Below, in pieces: positions 1 through 6,644 of a stretch of DNA of 7,758 nucleotides (positions are counted from its first letter, which is position 1; every line of letters starts with the position of its first letter). Location: the NCBI GenBank assembly GCA_030598065.1, contig JAUVQR010000057.1, positions 1 through 7,758 on the forward strand, given 5' to 3'. This DNA is from Planctomycetota bacterium (GTDB lineage Bacteria > Planctomycetota > Brocadiia > Brocadiales > Bathyanammoxibiaceae). The notes under the pieces were generated by a model. It made no database searches and was not told the DNA's origin. It was given only the letters and a program-made list of their open reading frames with translations. The position numbers were made by a program, and so were the translations under genes.

Positions 1-324
1 AATGAGTGGAAGGGCCAGGTCAACCTTATCCTTACAACCGGCGGGACCGGCGTCGCGCCCAGAGACGTTACCCCGGAGGCGACCCGTGCCGTGCTAGACA
101 GGGAACTACCGGGTTACCCCGAGGCCATGCGCATGGAGAGCCTGCGCATAACGCCCAGGGCCATGGGCACACGGGCCGTTGCGGGCGTGGCGGGCCAATG
201 CCTTATAGTGAACCTGCCCGGCAGCCCGAAGGCCGTTGAGGAATGTCTACGGGTCATACTGCCCGTCATCCCACACACCATCGCCGTCATACAGGGCAAC
301 GTGGACGAGTGCGCAAGAAAATAG
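1..324 (+). CDS. MogA/MoaB-family molybdopterin biosynthesis protein, 3' part (5' end outside window)
   Basis: The frame is open from base 1 and gives 107 residues before the TAG. Visible family hallmarks are the substrate-binding loop TTGGTG (residues 12-17 of the visible part) followed by RDVTPEAT (21-28, including the conserved Asp), then the ITPRAM/TRAVAG segment (50-62) and the NLPGSPKAV motif (71-79). These match the MoCF-binding fold of MogA and MoaB. Known members bind molybdopterin, and MogA-type enzymes adenylylate it before molybdenum insertion; they are cytoplasmic. The sequence does not separate MogA from MoaB, so no symbol is given. The 3' end overlaps the probable start of glyQ by 16 bases, so the two are likely co-transcribed. 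The missing N-terminus should be roughly 50-60 residues, judged from usual family length. Confidence 0.9.
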   Translation, partial: NEWKGQVNLILTTGGTGVAPRDVTPEATRAVLDRELPGYPEAMRMESLRITPRAMGTRAVAGVAGQCLIVNLPGSPKAVEECLRVILPVIPHTIAVIQGNVDECARK

Positions 325-1202
325 GAAAGGCACTGAGCTTTCAGCAGATAATCCTCAGGCTACAGCACTACTGGGCCGAGCGGGGCTGCCTGCTGATGCA
401 GCCCTATGACATCGAGGTCGGCGCCGGCACCTTCAACCCGGCTACTTTTTTGAGATGCCTGGGGCCGGAGCCCTGGAGGGCGGCCTACGTCGAGCAGGCC
501 CGCAGACCGGCCGACGGACGCTACGGCGACAACCCCAACCGGCTGCAACACTACTACCAGTTCCAGGTCATACTAAAACCCGCGCCCGACGACTCACAGC
601 AGATATACCTTGACAGTCTCAGCGACCTTGGCATAGACCTTGTAAACCATGACGTGCGGTTCGTTGAGGACGACTGGGAGTCTCCCACGCTGGGCGCAAC
701 GGGTCTCGGCTGGGAGGTGTGGCTAGACGGGCTTGAGATAACTCAGTTCACGTACTTCCAGCAGGCAGGCGGTGTCGAACTGGAACCAACTTCGATCGAA
801 CTCACTTACGGGCTTGAGAGAATAGCCATGTTCATACAGAAAAAGGAGTCGGTCTACGACCTGATATGGTCGGACGGGCATACCTACAGGGACGTGCACC
901 ACCAGGACGAGGTAGAGTTTTCGGCCTACAACTTTGAAGAGGCCGACGTCCACATGCACCTGAAGCTGTTCGACACATATGAACAAGAGGCCAAGAAACT
1001 ACTGGAGAAGGACCTTGTCCTGCCCGCCTACGACTACGTGCTCAAGTGCTCCCACACGTTCAACGTCCTCGACGCCAGAAAGGCCATCGGAGTCGCTCAG
1101 CGCACCCGCTACATCGGCCGCGTCAGGGCACTCGCCAGACGCTGCGCGGAGGGGTATTTGAAACTGCGGGAGGAACAGGGCTGGCCGCTGCTGAAGAAGT
1201 AG
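309..1202 (+). CDS. glyQ: glycyl-tRNA synthetase alpha subunit
   Basis: This is the class II catalytic alpha chain of the two-subunit (alpha2 beta2) glycyl-tRNA synthetase, which charges tRNA-Gly in the cytoplasm. It is 297 aa from the chosen start, close to the roughly 300 aa usual for GlyQ. Family landmarks are continuous: FQQIILRLQHYW near residue 11, LLMQPYDIEVGAGTFNPATF, the RPADGRYGDNPNRLQHYYQF block, the EVWLDGLEITQFTYFQQAGG block, TYGLERIAMF, and a C-terminal LDARKAIG segment (LDARGAIS-like in many homologues). The start is uncertain. The frame is open further upstream, but homology begins around residue 8-11. GTG at 309 is the nearest ordinary start codon. A purine-rich AGGAAAGG lies at 323-330, downstream of it and only two bases before a CTG at 333. 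The beta-subunit gene does not follow; a terminator hairpin does. Confidence 0.95.
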   Translation: MRKKIGKALSFQQIILRLQHYWAERGCLLMQPYDIEVGAGTFNPATFLRCLGPEPWRAAYVEQARRPADGRYGDNPNRLQHYYQFQVILKPAPDDSQQIYLDSLSDLGIDLVNHDVRFVEDDWESPTLGATGLGWEVWLDGLEITQFTYFQQAGGVELEPTSIELTYGLERIAMFIQKKESVYDLIWSDGHTYRDVHHQDEVEFSAYNFEEADVHMHLKLFDTYEQEAKKLLEKDLVLPAYDYVLKCSHTFNVLDARKAIGVAQRTRYIGRVRALARRCAEGYLKLREEQGWPLLKK

Positions 1203-1230
1203 GTAGGAGAAGCCCTGCGGCACCCGGTGT

Positions 1231-1291
1231 TGTAGTTGCCCCATTCATGGGGCCTTCTTTTAATACAAGCTCGATAAATCGAGCAACTACA
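1231..1291. repeat. REP/BIME-like pair of inverted palindromic units
   Basis: Two 22-nt units face each other: 1232-1253 on + and 1269-1290 on -. Each starts GTAGTTGC and forms a 6-bp hairpin with loop TTCA or TTTA. The units match at 17 of 22 positions. Four of the five differences are two compensated pairs (C-G to T-A and C-G to G-C); the fifth is in the loop. The outer arms TGTAGTT (1231-1237) and AACTACA (1285-1291) are also complementary, so the whole element can fold as a closed stem with two flush hairpins. The GTAG foot, hairpin and inverted pairing between convergent genes are the known plan of bacterial REP/BIME elements mobilised by RAYT (TnpA-REP) proteins. Calling it REP is inference; no RAYT gene is in view. 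Confidence 0.7.
1238..1261 (+). terminator. probable intrinsic terminator of glyQ
   Basis: GCCCC (1238-1242) pairs with GGGGC (1249-1253), and the A-T closing pair extends the stem to 6 bp around a tetraloop. The U-rich tract CTTCTTTT follows immediately. It starts 36 bases after the glyQ stop. The same hairpin is the left unit of the REP-like element, so it may have been recruited as a terminator. The U tract is interrupted by C, so efficiency may be moderate. Confidence 0.6.
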
Positions 1292-1314
1292 TGCGAACGA
1301 AGATAGACCTCGGC

Positions 1315-2040
1315 CTAGAACCTGCGGCAGAGGGCGTCGCGTATAGATCTGAAGAGCTTGGTATCCGTACCCTCTCCCTTGACCATCAGCGTGTGTCTTG
1401 AATACACACCCCTGAATACCTGCCTCGACACAACATAGTTCTTCTTCAGGTCTATCCTGCTAGCGCCGCTACGTTTGAATAGCGGCTTCACCACCGCGAC
1501 CGTCATGATATTCGGGAATTTTTCCAGCTTCTTCCTGACTTCCTTGACCAGTTTAGCCGACAGGTCGGCGCTGGCGACCTCCTGGTTGTAGATAACTATC
1601 ACTCCCTTGCGGTAGTGCGGGATTTGTTGAGACTTGTTGTCGACGGCGCGCTTTATCCTGTTGATTTCAGACAGCTTACGACCGGCACCTTCGGGAGACT
1701 GCAGGTATGTCACCTCAAAAAACACCTTGTCCCTGTTGATTCGCACTATCAGGTCCGGGTTTGTGTCGGTTGCTTTAGGGTAGGAGAATTCAACGTAGTG
1801 GCCGGCGCCTTTAAGGCGTGACGCGACGTCCACCTCGGCCCAGGCCCCCGGCTCGCCGTGCCTGAGCAACCGCTCCATTACGTGCTTGAAATTCCTTAGC
1901 CCCTGCACCCGGTCCAGCCGGTCGGCAATTTCCTGGGCAAACATGTTTCCCAGACTGCTCTCTTCAGGCACGTCAACGCCGAGCGCGTAGTTCAGGACCA
2001 GATACCCAAGCTTCTTTGACGCCTTTACCTGTGAACTCAC
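1315..2040 (-). CDS. hypothetical protein with possible PD-(D/E)XK nuclease-like core
   Basis: I do not recognise a named family for this 241-aa protein. It has no signal peptide or membrane segment. The middle has the layout of a restriction-endonuclease-like fold: a helix AEVDVASRLKGAGHYVEF (E69), then PDLIV (D96), a hydrophobic strand FFEVTY (E109), and a basic helix around 121-140 leading into a strand GVIVIY (146-151). In an active PD-(D/E)XK enzyme the second acidic residue is followed by x-Lys; here it is E-V-T (T111), so the core may be inactive or use a relocated Lys. The start is GTG at 2040 with a strong GGGGAAGG site (2044-2051) three bases upstream. The gene lies just behind a terminator, so it may be expressed separately from mnmE. 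It converges on glyQ. The fold is inferred by eye only. Confidence 0.75.
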   Translation of the reverse strand: MSSQVKASKKLGYLVLNYALGVDVPEESSLGNMFAQEIADRLDRVQGLRNFKHVMERLLRHGEPGAWAEVDVASRLKGAGHYVEFSYPKATDTNPDLIVRINRDKVFFEVTYLQSPEGAGRKLSEINRIKRAVDNKSQQIPHYRKGVIVIYNQEVASADLSAKLVKEVRKKLEKFPNIMTVAVVKPLFKRSGASRIDLKKNYVVSRQVFRGVYSRHTLMVKGEGTDTKLFRSIRDALCRRF

Positions 2041-2051
2041 ATTCCTTCCCC

Positions 2052-2079
2052 AAAAAAGACTCTTATGCGCTCACAAGAG
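2052..2079 (-). terminator. intrinsic terminator downstream of mnmE
   Basis: Read on the minus strand, CTCTTGTG (2079-2072) pairs with CATAAGAG (2067-2060) through eight pairs, one of them G-U, around the tetraloop AGCG. TCTTTTTT (2059-2052) follows. It begins three bases after the mnmE stop and ends directly against the ribosome binding site of the 241-aa gene. It most likely ends the asmA-cvpA-mnmE transcript, and could act as a partial barrier for readthrough into the next gene. Confidence 0.8.
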
Positions 2080-2082
2080 ATA

Positions 2083-2316
2083 CTAACCACATACATCAAC
2101 AGCGTTCGCGATTTCCTGCGAAGTTCTTTTAGAAACCCCGGCGCCCGCGCCGCCCCCGCCGCAACGCAACTCCCTCAGTCTGCAGCTAACCGTCTCCAGG
2201 GATTTTTTATCAAGGGTCTTTGCGGTGTCGAGGGTGTCCAGGGCCAGCGCTGCCACGTGCCATGCATCTGACAACAGCGTCCGCTGCCTCTCCGTAAAGG
2301 CCACCGGCACGGCGTG
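2083..2316 (-). pseudogene. mnmE: C-terminal helical domain of MnmE, separated by a frameshift
   Basis: This frame is shifted by -1 relative to the upstream mnmE frame and reads PVAFTERQRTLLSDAW, then LALDTLD, then SLETVSCRLREL, and near the end TSQEIANAVDVCG before TAG. It aligns with the usual MnmE tail (TNARHRE-LLE-A--AL, then LREAL, then TTEDIL--IF--FCIGK). Length after LREL is 27 residues, against about 28 in the family. Both frames are open across 2311-2352, so the shift lies in or near that stretch; a one-base loss is the simplest explanation. The terminal FC(I/V)GK motif, whose Cys is needed for modification in E. coli MnmE, is reduced to VCG, and a Gly-rich stretch (RCGGGGAGAG) replaces the usual helix. 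Joined to the upstream frame it would make about 475 aa. A sequencing error, a real mutation and a split gene are all possible. Confidence 0.75.
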
Positions 2317-3509
2317 GCGATGTCTTTCATATCCTCTATAAAAGTCATGTATTCACCGACAAGGGCATTCTCCAGCAATTCAAGACCTCTGCCGTCAATC
2401 GCCGATATCAGACAGGCCGGACGCTCCAACACGGTGTCCAGCACGGTGCCGTCAAGTCTGACCCCAAGGTCTATCTTGTTTATAACAGGTATTATCTTTT
2501 TCATGTCGACATCGCCGTCTTGACGCAGAGCCTCCACCCAATCCCACTCTTGCCCCGTAATCCCCCTGGTGCCGTCGAACACCAGAAGAACCCTGTCAGC
2601 GCACCTGTGCTGTTCCAATGCCCACTCAACGCCCTTTTTTTCAACGTACTGGTCTGCCTCCCTCAGCCCTGCGGCGTCGACCAGTTCGAAGGGCACTCCA
2701 CGGATTGACAGGTATTCGTTGATATAGTCCCTGGTGGTGCCGGGCAGATGGTGCACTATTGAGCGTTGTGTCTTCAGGAGGGTGTTGAACAGGGTCGATT
2801 TCCCTACGTTGGGGGCTCCGGCTATGGAGACCCTCTGCGGCGAGGTCAGCGCCAGCCCGAACGAGCTTGAATCCAACAGTTCTTCAAGCCCGCTGACAAG
2901 CAGCGCCAGCTTCTTAGAGACGTTCTTCCTGGTGCGGTCGGTCAAAACGCCGTCCCCGGTTCTACCGGACAAAAGACGGCAATCGGTCTCCAGCTTCGAT
3001 AAGCGTCCTGACAGCAGCCCGCTCTGCTGGGCCACCAGCACCCAGACGGACAGCCTGGTCTTTGCGTGGATAACAGCCCTGAGGGCCTCTGCCTGGAGAG
3101 AATCCATCCTGTTGTTCTCGCGGCCCCTTACAAGGAACTCCGCCCAGGTCGCTTCCCTGGCGCCTGCGCCGGTCACCGCGTTCAGCGTATTTCTGACCGC
3201 CCTGGGCCCACCGTGACAACTTATCTCTACAAGGTCTTCTCCCGTAAGACTGTCTTCGGCCCGCCAGACACACACTATAGCCTCGTCAATCACCCCGGAA
3301 GAGCCGCCGCCCGGCAAAGACACGACGCCATAAAACAGGTCACCGCTTGAGGCGCCCAGTAGATTCTTTTCTCCTCTCTTGCGCCTGAAGACCCTGCCTG
3401 CGGCATCAAGGGCGCCGGGGCCCGTGACCTGAATCACACCAATGCCACCTTCAGCGAGCGGCGTAGTTATGGCGGCGATGGTGTCATTTTTGTTGCTGCG
3501 CCCCTTCAT
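2175..3509 (-). CDS. mnmE: tRNA modification GTPase MnmE (TrmE), divergent; reading frame broken before its C-terminal domain
   Basis: MnmE works with MnmG to add the (carboxy)aminomethyl group to U34 of certain tRNAs. From ATG 3509 the order is: N-terminal folate-binding domain (NDTIAAITTP, then TGEDLVEISCHGG at about 89-101), a helical linker, and a G domain with GAPNVGKS (231-238), TTRD (258-261), DAAG (278-281), NKID (344-347) and SAI (369-371). ATG 3509 is preferred over GTG 3515 because AGGGG (3515-3519) lies five bases upstream. The start overlaps the end of cvpA by 26 bases, so translation is probably coupled. Homology in this frame stops after about residue 399 (near 2310); the remaining residues (WPLRRGS onward) are out-of-frame sequence. 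The MnmE C-terminal helical domain continues in another frame. The helical region is unusually divergent: RGRENNRMDSLQAEAL stands where families usually have RAFLNGKLDLTQAEA-like sequence. Confidence 0.85.
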   Translation of the reverse strand: MKGRSNKNDTIAAITTPLAEGGIGVIQVTGPGALDAAGRVFRRKRGEKNLLGASSGDLFYGVVSLPGGGSSGVIDEAIVCVWRAEDSLTGEDLVEISCHGGPRAVRNTLNAVTGAGAREATWAEFLVRGRENNRMDSLQAEALRAVIHAKTRLSVWVLVAQQSGLLSGRLSKLETDCRLLSGRTGDGVLTDRTRKNVSKKLALLVSGLEELLDSSSFGLALTSPQRVSIAGAPNVGKSTLFNTLLKTQRSIVHHLPGTTRDYINEYLSIRGVPFELVDAAGLREADQYVEKKGVEWALEQHRCADRVLLVFDGTRGITGQEWDWVEALRQDGDVDMKKIIPVINKIDLGVRLDGTVLDTVLERPACLISAIDGRGLELLENALVGEYMTFIEDMKDIATPCRWPLRRGSGRCCQMHGTWQRWPWTPSTPQRPLIKNPWRRLAAD

Positions 3510-4107
3510 CCTCACCCCTAATCACTCCCCTCGCTCCATTAATAACGCCTTCGGATGTCTCCTTGAGGGTCTTGAGCCCGCCCCGGATGTCTTCAAGCTT
3601 TACACCTTCGACCTTCTCCCTGGCGCTGCCCACACCGTTCTTTATGCCTTGAGGTATGAGAACGGCCATAAACCTGGCCCCTCTTGCAAAGGTCGGCACA
3701 ATCTTTGATGACTCCGCCAGCTGTTTCACGTCGCCGCTGCTGTAGTCTACCAGGGCCACTGCAATCAGGCCGCAGACAAGTGCCGCCTCAAAAAGCCCAA
3801 GGAACAGGCCCAGTATCCTGCCCTTCGTGCCCGGCTTCAGGTGGAGGAGCCTCTTTATCAGTAGCCCCAGCCCGTAGCTCAAAATAAACACTACGGCAAA
3901 CACCAAGGAGTACGCAACCGTATTCGCAGAGGCTTCGCCATGCCCCCCGGCAAAAGGCCCGGCTACCACGCCGTAAAGTAGCAATGCGACAAAATACGAC
4001 AGTACCAGGCAAAAGATACCGTACAGCTGCCACATAAACCCGCTCCAGAAACCAAGCGCCGCCGCGCCGCACAAGACGGCGATAAAGACAATGTCCAGCC
4101 AGGTCAT
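3484..4107 (-). CDS. CvpA family inner-membrane protein
   Basis: This 207-aa protein has the CvpA plan: an N-terminal WLDIVFIAVL (residues 3-12) followed by the LGFWSGF turn (18-24), and four hydrophobic segments at about 5-22, 28-49, 63-84 and 97-120. A hydrophilic, charged tail runs from about 125. CvpA was first described as needed for colicin V production and is linked to envelope stress and export, but its biochemical role is unsettled. ATG 4107 is preferred to the adjacent GTG 4110, because GGAAGAGG (4114-4121) is spaced six bases from the ATG and three from the GTG. The gene starts 17 bases after the AsmA-like gene and overlaps mnmE at its 3' end, so it sits inside a tight minus-strand operon. 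Confidence 0.88.
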   Translation of the reverse strand: MTWLDIVFIAVLCGAAALGFWSGFMWQLYGIFCLVLSYFVALLLYGVVAGPFAGGHGEASANTVAYSLVFAVVFILSYGLGLLIKRLLHLKPGTKGRILGLFLGLFEAALVCGLIAVALVDYSSGDVKQLAESSKIVPTFARGARFMAVLIPQGIKNGVGSAREKVEGVKLEDIRGGLKTLKETSEGVINGARGVIRGEDEGAQQQK

Positions 4108-4124
4108 CACGCGCCTCTTCCAGT

Positions 4125-6509
4125 CTATTTAAAGATACCCTTGAATATACGTTCTATGTCTTTAAGCCCCTGTTTGCCATCCAGCACCGTGTCCAGCAGG
4201 CGCCCAAAGTCGAGCTTGACCTTGGGTTTAGCCATTGTGCCCCTGATAGTGAGTCCTATCTTGGTATCGCCCGACGTCGAGACGGGAGCTTCTTGAGGGG
4301 TTTTTCTGGACACTACAGCCGGCACAAATACGGTGGCATCGTAATCTATGTTCTGGTCAAAGTCCATCCAGCCCGCTATTTCAATGTCAAAGGGGCTCCC
4401 CTTTACCATGAAGCTCTCGGACTTCGGGGTGTATACCTTTTCGTCCTTTACCTCAAAATCCGTTGTAAGTGAGTCTATCTTATATACCATGCCCTTCGAC
4501 CCGAAGCGGCCCAGCAGGGAGTCGAGGGTCTCTATGCCGCTTATCTTGCCCTTTTTCATTCCCAGTGTCCCGTGGGCCTTGAGGGTCTTTTTAAATGTCT
4601 CGTCCCAATGTATCCCGTCTGCCTCGAACCTTTCAACATGCACCGTTACAATCCCGCTGAATTCCCCTTTGCTCAATTTGTGGGATACCTGCACGTCCTT
4701 CGCGTCCATTTTGGCCACTACATGCGGGCTCTCAGACCCCTCAACAATTAGGTCCGCATCAAGCGTGACGTCTACAGGGCCGCCGTTGACGTCCATACCT
4801 AACGTAGAGCTCAGATGATTGTCCGTAAGCGTCACAGGCCTTGCGATAATCTTTGATACCGTGTAGTTCTCATAAACAGCCCTGTCAACCTCCACCGTGC
4901 CGCTGGCGACGAGGTCTTTATAGAACGGCTGGCCAATGGGACCGCTTATGTCCAGGTTAACGGTACAGACCCCGGCAAGCTGGAGAGAAGGAGGCAACTT
5001 GTAAAAACGGTGCACCTCGTCAATCTGGCAGGCCACGTTAAGAGAGCCCTTGAGCCTCCTGTCGTCTCCAAGCGTCAACAGGCCGTCTTCCAGCCTTAAC
5101 ATAACGAGACCTGAGACGAGGTCGGCATTTTTTACGCGCACTAAATTCTCATGGTGATCATACTCCATGTCCAAATCTACTGAGACGTTGGGGTCGTTGT
5201 ACCGGAACGACTTGACGTCAAGGTCCAGATCCTTTACCGCGCACGTGCCTTTTACGTTCATTACGTCTCCGACGCTGCCCACAAACTCCAGGTCACCGGT
5301 AAAGTCCCCGTCCGCCTTTATCTGGCCGACGGAAGCGTACCTGTTAGCCGCTCTTAGCAGCAATTCATCAAAAGGCATGGCCATGTGAAGCTTTACGTCT
5401 ACGGTACCGTCAATTTGCAGCGTACCCGTCAGGTCAAGGTCCGCATTATCGCTATCGAACGTGAGCGTCTTGATATCGGCAACGCCCTCCTGATGGTCTA
5501 CCTCGACGTGATGCGACAGCTCGACCGTGGACGATTTGAATGGTCTTTTCATGAAGGGCTTGATATCCAGGTACAGGGATGCGACCGTAGTACGCCCCTT
5601 CAAACGCAGTACCCCTTTGGATTGGGCAACCGCGGATGTCTCCGAATCTATGATACCTTTGATTTCCACATCTTCAGGCAGCGCCAATATCGCCCCCAGC
5701 CTTGTGATGGTCTTCTGCAGGTCGGCCTTGATACGGGCGGTAATGACCTCCTCGCCGGGTGTGAACGCCCTTCTCATATCAATATCAGCTGCGACCTCCG
5801 CAAACCCTGACTTGAAGTTCAGGTTGCCGTTGAGAGACCCAATCGCTGCAAGTTCATAGCCCTCCACCTCGCCGGATATAACGGCATGGTCCTGTCCGCC
5901 CCCCCCGATTATGTCGCACGAACCGTTAACCTTTGCCCTGGCCCCCGATTTTATGCCCGACACTACGAGGTTGAGATTCTCTACTTTGGTTGATTCGCCG
6001 CTGTACAGGTCGGTGAAGACAAAAGTGCCGTCGAGAATCTCCATCACGGTTATACTGGGTAATTTAAATCTGCGTTTTCGCCGTTTTGCCGAAGACCTCG
6101 CTTTACCCGGTTCCAATTCCGGGGCGCCGTCCAGATCGGGTCCCTTATTGCCGCTGGGCTCTCCCCTGTAAATTACCATCTCCGGATGCTTCACCACCAG
6201 CCGGTCGATAATCAACTCACCCCTCAGAATCTGCAGGATGGGAAATTTGAGTTCAATGCTTTCTGCCTTTAGGATGGGCCTCTCGCCGTCTTCTGACTGT
6301 ATAAAGAGATTCGTTATCGTTACACCGCTGCGCCAGCCAAAATGCACCTCTTCGGCCTTGGCCCTGCCGCCGAACTTCTCCTCCAGTTGCTCCATAATCA
6401 AGCCCCGGACGAACAGGTTCGGATAAACCGCCATAATAATGACAAATATCAGGATTAGCCCACCAATACCCCCGCCAATTGCAATCGGTAGTAGTTTCTT
6501 CAGTCTCAT
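4125..6509 (-). CDS. AsmA-like (AsmA/TamB superfamily) envelope protein
   Basis: The protein has 794 residues from ATG 6509. A single N-terminal membrane anchor (about 7-28) leads into the AsmA-type opening (YPNLFVRGLIMEQLEEKFGG, then VHFGWRSGVTITNLFI at about 55-70). A Lys/Arg-rich patch lies at 137-149. A long series of beta-strand-rich segments follows. The C-terminal AsmA_2-like region includes WDETFKKTLKAHG, FEVKDEKVYT, a PFDIEIAGWMDFD block and GTMAKPKVKLDF. Members of this superfamily form lipid-conducting bridges or affect outer-membrane lipid homeostasis; substrate here is unknown. The body is predicted periplasmic. The frame is open upstream to 6599, but those residues are unlike a signal anchor and are rejected. 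No strong Shine-Dalgarno site precedes 6509; GGGGGA lies about 12 bases upstream. It is a paralogue of the neighbouring upstream gene. Confidence 0.88.
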   Translation of the reverse strand: MRLKKLLPIAIGGGIGGLILIFVIIMAVYPNLFVRGLIMEQLEEKFGGRAKAEEVHFGWRSGVTITNLFIQSEDGERPILKAESIELKFPILQILRGELIIDRLVVKHPEMVIYRGEPSGNKGPDLDGAPELEPGKARSSAKRRKRRFKLPSITVMEILDGTFVFTDLYSGESTKVENLNLVVSGIKSGARAKVNGSCDIIGGGGQDHAVISGEVEGYELAAIGSLNGNLNFKSGFAEVAADIDMRRAFTPGEEVITARIKADLQKTITRLGAILALPEDVEIKGIIDSETSAVAQSKGVLRLKGRTTVASLYLDIKPFMKRPFKSSTVELSHHVEVDHQEGVADIKTLTFDSDNADLDLTGTLQIDGTVDVKLHMAMPFDELLLRAANRYASVGQIKADGDFTGDLEFVGSVGDVMNVKGTCAVKDLDLDVKSFRYNDPNVSVDLDMEYDHHENLVRVKNADLVSGLVMLRLEDGLLTLGDDRRLKGSLNVACQIDEVHRFYKLPPSLQLAGVCTVNLDISGPIGQPFYKDLVASGTVEVDRAVYENYTVSKIIARPVTLTDNHLSSTLGMDVNGGPVDVTLDADLIVEGSESPHVVAKMDAKDVQVSHKLSKGEFSGIVTVHVERFEADGIHWDETFKKTLKAHGTLGMKKGKISGIETLDSLLGRFGSKGMVYKIDSLTTDFEVKDEKVYTPKSESFMVKGSPFDIEIAGWMDFDQNIDYDATVFVPAVVSRKTPQEAPVSTSGDTKIGLTIRGTMAKPKVKLDFGRLLDTVLDGKQGLKDIERIFKGIFK

Positions 6510-6616
6510 CTCTTGTTCACATCCCCCAGCACTGGAATAAAATAAACATAGATATAACTTCCACAGCGGCAGTGGATTTTCTTTCCAAGCAAAATACACA
6601 GCCTTCCAACCACGTC

Positions 6617-6644
6617 ATACTAAGACATTTGCCAAAAATATCAA
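6617..6644 (-). promoter_or_regulatory. candidate sigma70-type promoter for the AsmA-like gene
   Basis: In the 135-base gap between the two AsmA-like genes, minus-strand TTGATA (6644-6639) is spaced 16 bases from TAGTAT (6622-6617). The -35 matches consensus at five of six positions and the -10 at four of six. It lies directly after the upstream stop codon and about 110 bases before ATG 6509. The gap is visibly AT-richer than the flanking genes. Such matches occur by chance, so this is weak. Confidence 0.3.

Noticed and set aside
1231..1291. Integron attC site
   Set aside because: The arms do not match the GTTRRRY/RYYYAAC core layout, and no integrase or cassette structure is present.
2305..2345. 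Programmed -1 frameshift in mnmE
   Set aside because: No canonical slippery heptamer was found in the overlap of the two frames, and programmed shifting is not known for this family.
2734..3216. 160-codon open frame on the + strand
   Set aside because: It is antisense to the conserved MnmE N-terminal and G-domain region, has no family signal and no ribosome binding site of note.
4348..4818. 156-codon open frame on the + strand
   Set aside because: It lies antisense to the conserved AsmA-like C-terminal region and is Ser/Pro-rich, as expected for a shadow frame.
5385..5859. Two overlapping + strand open frames of 141 and 110 codons
   Set aside because: Both are antisense to the AsmA-like gene; they overlap each other and show no recognisable protein pattern.
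6560..6580. TCCAC/GTGGA hairpin followed by TTTT on the + strand
   Set aside because: It looks like a weak terminator in the + direction, but no + strand gene reads into it; the stem is only five pairs.
6510..6599. Upstream extension of the AsmA-like gene by 30 codons
   Set aside because: The extra residues lie ahead of a typical MRLKK-type membrane anchor and contain no family homology; ATG 6509 fits better.
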